29,074 bases of DNA, from contig JAAYCL010000017.1 of the NCBI GenBank assembly GCA_012729785.1, positions 1 through 29,074 on the forward strand. The letters are read 5' to 3'. The stretch's first letter is position 1; every line of letters begins with the position of its first letter. The DNA is from Chlamydiota bacterium (GTDB lineage: Bacteria > Auribacterota > Tritonobacteria > UBA1439). Of this stretch, positions 23,444 through 29,074 are shown piece by piece. Position numbers and translations under genes: made by a program. The notes under the pieces are model-generated. The model saw only the letters and a list, made by a program, of their open reading frames with translations. It was not told where the DNA came from and searched no databases.

Positions 23444-25621
23444 TCAGGGCACCCAGTGGAGGAGGTCGCGGATCATCGACCAGCGGCGGCGCTCCTTGAA
23501 CGGATTCTGTCCGAGGACCCAGTAGTCGTACTTCCGCTCCAGCTCGCCGTGCGCCCGCTGCATATCCAGCATCCCCTCGACGAACCGCAGGAACGAATCG
23601 TCGCTGCGCTTGGCGACCGGGTAGGCGTGCAGGAACTTCATCCCCGCCCTCGGCCCCAGCAAGGCGACGCAGTACGCCGGGTACAGGAGCGTCCACGGCG
23701 CCCCCTCCTCCGCGGTCGTGAGGAACGCCTCCGCGTTCTCCCCGTTGAAGAAATCCTTCTCCGAATCCAGCCGGATCATGCGGGCGCGCGGGAGGATCTG
23801 CGGCATGATCTCCTCGTAGGCGCTCCCGCGCAACACGGCGATGCGGAGGCCGTCGCGTCGCGCGACCGCGTCGAGATCCGAGAACTCCTCCCGCCGGTGG
23901 TCCTCCGTCACGAACGCCAGGTGGGAGGTCATGTACGACGCGCTGAACTTCATTTTGGCGAGCCGCTCGGCGGTGATCACGACCCCGGCCATCACGATGT
24001 CGACGCTTCCGTCGTCGAGGGCCGTGTGGAGCGCATCGAAGGTGATGGGAATGAACTCGACGCGGGGCACGCCGAGGAGCGCCGCGAGCTCGCGCGCCGA
24101 CTGGACGTCGTAGCCGACAAGGTCGCCCCTGGCGTTGAAGAAGGTGAACGGGAGGGCGTCCTCGTTGTAGCCGACGCGGAGGGCGCGCCGGTCCCGTATC
24201 CGGTCGAGCACGTCGTCGTCATCGTCGTGGTGCGAACGGACGGCGCGGTACTCCCCGATCGTGCGGTAAACCGTGACGGTCGGCTCCCCTCCCCCGCCGG
24301 CGGGGAACGGGGGCATCTCCATCCCCGAGAGTTTCTCCTGCCCGCGGTACGGCCCGGTCAGCATCGCGGTGAACGCCGCCCGCACCCCCCCGACGCAGGC
24401 GGCCATCGCGATGACGACGACCGCCGCCGCGCGCGCGATCCTCCACCCCCGGAGGCGGACGCGGCCGGCGATGAGCGCGGCGCAGGAGGCCGTGAAGGCG
24501 AAGAGAAACATCGACGAGAGCCCCGCCCCGAAGTAGCTGTTGATCGGCGACGAGGCGATGTAGAGCTGGAACGCATCCTCCGGGAGGCGCATCAGGTCCA
24601 GCAGGAACGGCACCGCCGCCTTGCCGGAACCGAAGAAGCTGAGGAGGCCCGCCGCGGCGCACTGGAGCTGCCGGAGCGGATCGAGCGGCGTCTCGTACAG
24701 CCACCCGGTGAAGAGGATGAACAGGTACGGGGCGAAGTCCCCCCACCGCGGGAAGTTGTAGGCGATCGGGAGCAGCACCTCCGCGTAGGCGCCCGTCTTT
24801 CCGCCGCCGTCCCCGCGCCCGGCGAACAGCTCCCGCACGCCGCGTTCGATGAGCGGGAGCGCGATAAAGGAGTTCTGCGCGGAGAAGGCGAGCACCACGG
24901 CGCCGCTCGAGGCCGAGAGCACCTCCCGGAGGCGGAAGCCGGTGCAGGCGGAGACGAAGAGCGGCAGGACGACGACGGCGAGGACGACGCTCAACACGAT
25001 GTACGACTCGCAGAAGAACTGGAGCTGGAAGAGCGCGTCGGGGGAGAGGGTCCCCGCCGCGTGCGCGGAGACGACGAATATGCCGTACGGCACCGTCTCC
25101 ATCACGAAATCCATCACGCGCGAGAGCGTCTCGGAGACGACGCGGAGGATCCCGATGAGCGACTCCTTGCCGCGCGCGCCGATGAGGGCCGCGCCGAGGA
25201 AGATGGAGAAGAGGACGATCGCGGGGAGGACGCCCTCCGCGAGCGACTTGAACGGATTGGCGGGAATGAAGGTGTCGAGGATGCCCGCCGATGCGGGCTT
25301 CTCGACCTCACCCGCGCTGTAGAAGGCGCCGGTCGGGCGCGGCGGGAACGCGTACTGCATCGAGAAGAAGATCAGGATCCCCGCAAGCCAGAGGCAGAGC
25401 ATCAGGAGCCCGCCTTTGCGGGCGACCGTGCGCGCCTCCCCCCCGTCGAGCCCCCCGATGCCCGCGACGATCGAGACCATGACGTACGGGATCACCGCCA
25501 TCTGCATCAGCTTGATGAATGCGTCCGACAGCGGTTCGAGGACCCGGCACAGATCGCCGAAGAAGAGGCCGCAGAAGACCCCCGCGCCGAGCCCGACGAA
25601 TATCCGGTTCTTCCTCCGCAT
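23444..25621 (-). CDS. Dicarboxylate/amino-acid:cation symporter fused to a periplasmic solute-binding domain
   Basis: A 725-residue fusion. Residues 1-410 are a DAACS (DctA/GltP-type) symporter: eight-helix layout, LMQMAVIPYVMVSIVAGIGG in the N-terminal part, AFSAQNSFIALPLIERG at the position of hairpin 1, and ASSPINSYFGAGLSSMFLF near hairpin 2. The NMDGT motif that binds cation and substrate in this family is not seen; the matching place reads YNFPRWGD. After a last helix (about 396-418) and a linker, residues 475-708 are a family-3 solute-binding protein: LRVGYNEDALPFTFFNARGDLVGYDVQSARELA, DIVMAGVVITAERL, SASYMTSHLAFV and GLRIAVLRGSAYEE. It would place a captor domain at the outer membrane face of the carrier. 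Its gene follows a small one-TM protein by 18 bases. Confidence 0.9.
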   Translation of the reverse strand: MRRKNRIFVGLGAGVFCGLFFGDLCRVLEPLSDAFIKLMQMAVIPYVMVSIVAGIGGLDGGEARTVARKGGLLMLCLWLAGILIFFSMQYAFPPRPTGAFYSAGEVEKPASAGILDTFIPANPFKSLAEGVLPAIVLFSIFLGAALIGARGKESLIGILRVVSETLSRVMDFVMETVPYGIFVVSAHAAGTLSPDALFQLQFFCESYIVLSVVLAVVVLPLFVSACTGFRLREVLSASSGAVVLAFSAQNSFIALPLIERGVRELFAGRGDGGGKTGAYAEVLLPIAYNFPRWGDFAPYLFILFTGWLYETPLDPLRQLQCAAAGLLSFFGSGKAAVPFLLDLMRLPEDAFQLYIASSPINSYFGAGLSSMFLFAFTASCAALIAGRVRLRGWRIARAAAVVVIAMAACVGGVRAAFTAMLTGPYRGQEKLSGMEMPPFPAGGGGEPTVTVYRTIGEYRAVRSHHDDDDDVLDRIRDRRALRVGYNEDALPFTFFNARGDLVGYDVQSARELAALLGVPRVEFIPITFDALHTALDDGSVDIVMAGVVITAERLAKMKFSASYMTSHLAFVTEDHRREEFSDLDAVARRDGLRIAVLRGSAYEEIMPQILPRARMIRLDSEKDFFNGENAEAFLTTAEEGAPWTLLYPAYCVALLGPRAGMKFLHAYPVAKRSDDSFLRFVEGMLDMQRAHGELERKYDYWVLGQNPFKERRRWSMIRDLLHWVP

Positions 25622-25639
25622 CCTCCCCCCTCCGGCGTC

Positions 25640-25837
25640 TCAACGCCGCGGGATGAAGCCGCGCACGTAGGCGTTGAATTTGCCCCAGTTCAGGCGATGC
25701 TCCACCTGCACCCGGTCCGGCGCGCCCGGCACGTCCGAGGGCGTTCTCGTTTCGATGCGTTCGAGCGTCCCGCTCTGGTGGAAAACCCAGAGGAACAGGA
25801 TGAGCAGGATGAGAACTAGCATTGTGCGCATCTTCAT
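25640..25837 (-). CDS. Small single-TM protein upstream of the transporter fusion
   Basis: A 65-residue protein: short basic start, one membrane helix (about 6-19, MLVLILLILFLWVF), then a 45-residue exported or cytoplasmic tail ending WGKFNAYVRGFIPRR. Start at 25837 with GGAGGGG upstream. It lies 18 bases ahead of the symporter-binding-protein fusion and has its own promoter (25867-25895), so it may be a small subunit or regulator of that transporter, comparable in arrangement to small transporter-associated proteins. No family is recognised. Confidence 0.7.
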   Translation of the reverse strand: MKMRTMLVLILLILFLWVFHQSGTLERIETRTPSDVPGAPDRVQVEHRLNWGKFNAYVRGFIPRR

Positions 25838-25866
25838 AGGGCCCCTCCCCTTGGATCGGATGCAAA

Positions 25867-25895
25867 ACTGTACTACAGGGGTATGACGTTGTCCA
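25867..25895 (-). promoter_or_regulatory. Sigma70-like promoter for the transporter operon
   Basis: Minus strand: TGGACA (25890-25895), exactly 17 bases, TACAGT (25867-25872). The predicted transcript starts about 22 bases before the small-protein start at 25837. It separates this operon from the genes upstream. Confidence 0.6.
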
Positions 25896-25943
25896 GTAGG
25901 GAGTATCGGGGACGCTTTTGGCAACCTATTGAGGGGCAGCGTA

Positions 25944-26265
25944 TTAGAACATACACACAACTTTCTGCAAGGCAACAAGTTGTTTGTATGTTAGTACTTG
26001 CACTGGGAGATCGGAGTAGCAAGATTGTCTCCGAGCGAGCATCTCCGTCCCGTTCCAGCCGCCCCCGGGGTTCTCCTCGCAGTGATTGCATCTTCCCGCG
26101 CATTCTTCCAGGATGACGCGCGAGAGCGCGCACCTGACCACTCAAATCCCTGATCACTGCGCGTTGCAGCGCATCCTCGGCGATCAGCATCTTCGTCAAC
26201 TCAGGGAGCTCCGCATCGGATATCCGTCTCGACTCTTTATCCGTCACCTCCCATTCCCGGACCAT
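25944..26265 (-). pseudogene. Small Cys-motif gene with a probable frameshift
   Basis: Starts at 26265, overlapping the histidine kinase 3' end by 29 bases. Residues 1-44 (DAELPELTKMLIAEDALQRAVIRDL) read as a helical protein in one frame. From about 26141 the coding signal moves to the +1 frame, which reads VVRCALSRVILEECAGRCNHCEENPGG, a C-x3-C-x2-C motif with strong GC third positions, ending at 25944. The first frame beyond 26141 becomes Arg-rich and unstructured. A single-base insertion (or a real frameshift event) near 26141 would join them into about 108 residues. Alternatively the second frame is a separate small gene starting at GTG 26141. I do not recognise the family. Confidence 0.45.
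25948..25992. repeat. Imperfect 16-bp inverted repeat in an AT-rich pocket
   Basis: AACATACACACAACTT (25948-25963 region) and AAGTTGTTTGTATGTT (25977-25992) are reverse complements with a single mismatch, separated by 13 bases. The arms are AT-rich in a GC-rich region. They overlap the end of the Cys-motif frame. On the minus strand the hairpin lies between that gene and the transporter promoter, so it may act in termination or protein binding. No T-run follows. Confidence 0.55.
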
Positions 26266-27052
26266 CTCGCTTCCCGTCTTTCACGGCGACTTTCTGCGCG
26301 GGGAATCTGCCGTACGCCTCATTGAGCACGCCTGTGGAAAGGGGGAGGCGCGGGTCCTCGACGAGGGGCAGATCGAGGGTAATAGTTGCCCCGCGGCCGT
26401 TTGAGGACCCCACGCGAAGGCTGCCGCCGTGCTCCTCGATGATCCTCCGCGAGATGCTTAACCCCAGCCCTGTCCCCTCCCCCGTGGGTTTCGTCGTAAA
26501 GAACGGCTCGAATATCCTTTTCACGTGTTCATCACGGATGCCGCGCCCGCTGTCGCGGAACTCGATCACCGCCTTGCCCCCCTCCCTCCTCCCGTGCACC
26601 TCCAGCACCCGCTTTTTCACCTTCAGCAGCTCGTAGAAGGCATTGTGCAGGATGTTGAATACCACCTGCTGCACCTGGAACTCGTCGACCAGCGCCTCCA
26701 TGCACTCCGGCGGGAACGTTAACCGCACCTTGATCGCGGCGGATTCGAAGAGACGGGTTTTGATCTCCACCGGTTTGGTAATCACCCTCCGCAGGTCCGT
26801 CCTCTGCCGTTCCATCCTCCGGCTGCGTGCGAATTCAAGGACCCCCTTCGCCATGCCGCAGCATCGTTCGCAGGACATCAGCATTTCATCCGCGTATTTC
26901 CACGATTCCGCTTGCGCCTTCTTGAGCATGGTCGCATACCCCAGCAGGACCGTGAGCTGGTTATTGAGCTCGTGCATGATCTCCGACGTCGTCTCCCCTA
27001 TGCACGCCAAACGCTCGATCCGCGCGATCCGACTCCTCTCTACTGGATACAT
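26237..27052 (-). CDS. Soluble histidine kinase without a sensor domain
   Basis: A 271-residue HisKA/HATPase kinase. The start at 27052 has AAGGAA upstream; the longer frame to 27157 adds a His/Arg-rich stretch that looks non-coding. Only about 18 residues precede the H-box, ETTSEIMHELNNQLTVLLGYATML (His27 is the phosphate acceptor). The ATPase domain is complete: N-box QQVVFNILHNAFYELL (Asn137), FRDSGRGI (G1), FEPFFTTKPTGEGTGLGLS (F and G2 boxes) and GRGATITLDLPL. No membrane helix, PAS or GAF domain is present. A run of Cys (CERCC, 61-65) lies in the DHp region and a C-terminal tail of 35 residues follows. No response regulator gene is adjacent. It likely takes input from a partner protein, possibly one of the nearby genes. 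Confidence 0.92.
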   Translation of the reverse strand: MYPVERSRIARIERLACIGETTSEIMHELNNQLTVLLGYATMLKKAQAESWKYADEMLMSCERCCGMAKGVLEFARSRRMERQRTDLRRVITKPVEIKTRLFESAAIKVRLTFPPECMEALVDEFQVQQVVFNILHNAFYELLKVKKRVLEVHGRREGGKAVIEFRDSGRGIRDEHVKRIFEPFFTTKPTGEGTGLGLSISRRIIEEHGGSLRVGSSNGRGATITLDLPLVEDPRLPLSTGVLNEAYGRFPAQKVAVKDGKRDGPGMGGDG

Positions 27053-27232
27053 CCGTTCTTTCCTTTTATGGCGATGGAGCGCCGCGCACCCCTTCGGCGC
27101 CCCATCATGCCCATGATCCATGCGATGTACGACGGGCGGTTCGTTCCTTTGCCGCACCTCTTCTTATCGCATCATGCTGTGCGCTTCACGATCGACACTA
27201 TGCATGCGTCTTCCCATCAGTCCTCGTCCCGC

Positions 27233-29074
27233 TCACCAGCCGAACTCCTGTGCCCCTATCGGCCCCCAATGGCCAAGCATCCCTCCACCGTTATCGCGAT
27301 AATATCCGTCGGCCAGCCTCGCACCCGACGATCCGAAGCTCACCCGTAGGAGTTCTTCCGGTGCGGCACATGCCGCGCTCGTCAATGCGCTGTCGTAATA
27401 CGTCGCACCGTTCTTCCCGATATAGAGCGTCACGGCCTCCATCGTGTCGAGCGCCGGGAGGTATACCTTCATCTCCTCCCCTGCTACGTTCGTGATAACG
27501 AGATAATCCCCAGCCTCGATCGTGATTGCCGCCTCCGCCGGCTCGATGAACAGTGCCGCGGCGGTTGACGGATATTCCCCTCCCGCCACGAATTCGTTGT
27601 CGCCGTCGTTGACCGATCCCATGATCTCCCCTGACGGATTCGTCGCCGTTCCGAGATAATATACGAATCCGTTCCCCACGGCGGATCTCGGCTCTTCGAT
27701 CCTCATCCCGAAAACGGTCCCCGTCTCCAGCGGCCGACTCTCCGCTGTCGGGGTGGGCGTGATCGTCGGAGTAGCCGTCGGCTCGGGCGTAGCCGTCTCC
27801 GTCGCCGTTGGTGTCGGCGTCTCCGTCGGCGTCTCAGTCTGGGTCGGCGTTCCCGTCGGGGTCGCCGTCTCGGTCGCAGTGGGGACCGGCGTTTCCGTCG
27901 CCGTCGGCGCGGGTGTCTCCGTCGGCGTGGCCGTCGGGATCTCCGTAGGCGTCTCCGTCGGCACCGGCGTCGGGGTTTCGGTCGGCGTCTCCGTGGGAAC
28001 CGGCGTCTCCGTAGGCGTGATCGTTGGCACCGGCGTCGGGATCTCGGTCGGCGTCTCAGTCGGCGTCTCAGTCGGCGTCTCCGTAGGCGTCGGTTCCGGC
28101 GTCCACTCCGTCTTTACCTCATACGCCACCGGATTCTCGTTCGCGAAGTGTATCCACCCCACTCCCTCCGCCCATGCGTAGCCCGAGAAGTTCCCTTCCC
28201 CATCCACCACCACACGGCTGTCCGTCGAATGGAAATTCACCCATCCCGCCAGCTCGCACCATCCGTACCCGGACAAGTTCCCCGAACCGTCGTTGTTCAC
28301 CCCCCAGTCCGTCTCGTCCGTGTTCGCGTACGGAGGAGTCTCGCTCGACGCCAGCTGGATCCATCCCGTGTTCTCCTGCCAGACGTATCCGTATACCCCC
28401 GTATCCGTAACCGTCGCGCCGCCGTCCGACGGCCTCATGTTGCACCAACCGGCGTGCTCACTCCACGCGTATTTATGATTAGGGTCTATATTCCCGATAC
28501 CAGGCACCGATGTGGCGGTCGCCGTCGGTGTCGGTGTCGGCGTCGGCTGTCCTTCCTCATCTCCTACGGTCGCAACCGGTTCTGGTTTTACATATGGCCG
28601 TATCTGAAGATTATCTATATAGAACGCGGAATCTCTTGCCCCAACTCCTATATAACCCGCTGCAATCTGGTCGCCTGATTCGCTCCCCTTGTAATCTCCC
28701 TCCACGTACATTTCTCCCGTTGCTTTCCATCCCCCTTCTATTTCGCCATGATTCCACCACCGCATCATTGTTTCTTTTATCGTTTCGAAACCAGGCGTAG
28801 GGGCGTCCAACAAAAGAAAATTCGGGGCAATGCACATATGCAGGTTATTATCGCCGTATGTCAACGGATATACCGCTTTAAAATTCATCACTTCATTATC
28901 CATCGAGCTGCCATGGATAACGCCGCTCCAACCGTTGCCGATATAAGTTACAACCTTCAGTAGATCATATTTGACTTCCGCCGTGTCGAATTGCGCCATG
29001 CTATACCACAGAATCGAATTGAGAAACGGACCGCCCGAATCTATTCTCACTCTTTGATTTTCTGAATCATAGGT
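27233..29074 (-). CDS. Secreted Thr/Pro-linker protein with GYxWxExxGW repeats, cut by window edge
   Basis: The frame is open to the window end (613 codons seen; the N-terminus and signal peptide lie beyond 29074). Using Met/Val at 29050 as residue 1: residues 1-155 look like a concanavalin/LamG-type beta domain ending [19 protein letters not shown]; four repeats follow at 195 ([13 protein letters not shown]), 221 ([13 protein letters not shown]), 261 ([13 protein letters not shown]) and 290 ([13 protein letters not shown]), a unit often seen in bacterial surface proteins; a Thr/Pro/Glu linker spans 318-438; and residues 440-560 are a third copy of the domain found twice in the 9357-11999 protein, sharing [10 protein letters not shown] and [12 protein letters not shown]. 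The C-terminus ends in GAQEFGW. The 28.5-29.07 kb part is markedly AT-richer. Function is probably surface attachment or matrix. Confidence 0.88.
   Translation of the reverse strand, partial: TYDSENQRVRIDSGGPFLNSILWYSMAQFDTAEVKYDLLKVVTYIGNGWSGVIHGSSMDNEVMNFKAVYPLTYGDNNLHMCIAPNFLLLDAPTPGFETIKETMMRWWNHGEIEGGWKATGEMYVEGDYKGSESGDQIAAGYIGVGARDSAFYIDNLQIRPYVKPEPVATVGDEEGQPTPTPTPTATATSVPGIGNIDPNHKYAWSEHAGWCNMRPSDGGATVTDTGVYGYVWQENTGWIQLASSETPPYANTDETDWGVNNDGSGNLSGYGWCELAGWVNFHSTDSRVVVDGEGNFSGYAWAEGVGWIHFANENPVAYEVKTEWTPEPTPTETPTETPTETPTEIPTPVPTITPTETPVPTETPTETPTPVPTETPTEIPTATPTETPAPTATETPVPTATETATPTGTPTQTETPTETPTPTATETATPEPTATPTITPTPTAESRPLETGTVFGMRIEEPRSAVGNGFVYYLGTATNPSGEIMGSVNDGDNEFVAGGEYPSTAAALFIEPAEAAITIEAGDYLVITNVAGEEMKVYLPALDTMEAVTLYIGKNGATYYDSALTSAACAAPEELLRVSFGSSGARLADGYYRDNGGGMLGHWGPIGAQEFGW
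27737..28099 (-). repeat. Thr/Pro/Glu linker repeat
   Basis: A degenerate 12-base-period repeat encodes about 120 residues of [12 protein letters not shown]-type sequence. It is separate in sequence from, but of the same kind as, the linker at 10116-10343. Confidence 0.9.

Noticed and set aside
23324-25819. 831-codon plus-strand frame across the transporter fusion
   Set aside because: Antisense shadow of a gene with clear domains; composition is Arg/Glu/Val-rich with no family resemblance.
25948-25992. Integron attC site
   Set aside because: The arms do not show the RYYYAAC/GTTRRRY core pair and no integrase or cassette is nearby.
27053-27157. N-terminal extension of the histidine kinase
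   Set aside because: The sequence is His/Arg/Gly-rich without a domain, and a better ribosome site precedes 27052.

Overview
The window is GC-rich, about 65-70 % by eye, with AT-richer stretches at about 10.4-12.2 kb and 25.9-29.1 kb. It looks like a chromosomal piece of an uncultured Gram-negative bacterium. The support is a periplasmic and outer-envelope toolkit (ExbB/ExbD, a BamE-like lipoprotein, a parvulin foldase, a CpxP/Spy-like protein, an SPFH protein) together with very large secreted proteins built on Thr/Pro linkers. That style is common in PVC/FCB-neighbourhood and other candidate phyla. The phylum is an inference: there is no rRNA or marker gene here. I see no tRNA, rRNA, CRISPR array, IS element or phage gene.

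Layout. (1) 138-2711, minus: BamE/SmpA-like lipoprotein, PpiC-type foldase, SPFH/band-7 protein, a likely envelope quality-control operon. (2) 2785-7479, minus: a tightly coupled four-gene operon (large TPR/coiled-coil protein, one-TM TonB-like protein, ExbB, ExbD) joined by ATGA overlaps. (3) 7597-9188, plus: ECF sigma factor, zinc-finger anti-sigma factor and CpxP-like periplasmic protein, divergent from the ExbBD operon. (4) 9357-11999, minus: 880-residue secreted protein with a WSY/PQQ-type propeller, a Thr/Pro linker and two copies of an unrecognised ~120-residue domain. (5) 12489-15690, minus: small secreted protein, sodium:solute symporter and a hydantoinase/dihydropyrimidinase-family amidohydrolase. 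(6) 15873-16847, plus: zinc phospholipase C/S1-P1 fold protein. (7) 17052-19964, minus: D,D-carboxypeptidase, polytopic membrane protein, BNR sialidase-like protein. (8) 20034-22925: divergent U32 (RlhA-like) and UvsE genes around a palindromic promoter. (9) 22961-23432: decayed gene remnant resembling the C-terminus of a PQQ/soluble sugar dehydrogenase. (10) 23444-27052, minus: a transporter fused to a periplasmic binding domain, a small one-TM protein, a probably frameshifted Cys-motif gene and a sensor-less histidine kinase. (11) 27233-29074, minus, cut by the window edge: a second secreted Thr/Pro protein with a third copy of the domain seen in region 4.

Most intergenic regions carry a -10 element of the form TGnTAnACT or TATACT, so housekeeping promoters here appear to rely on extended -10 elements. 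The most interesting parts are the shared domain of the two secreted proteins, the TPR/TonB-like/ExbBD operon whose partner protein shows no recognisable TonB C-terminal domain, and the symporter-binding-protein fusion next to a soluble histidine kinase.
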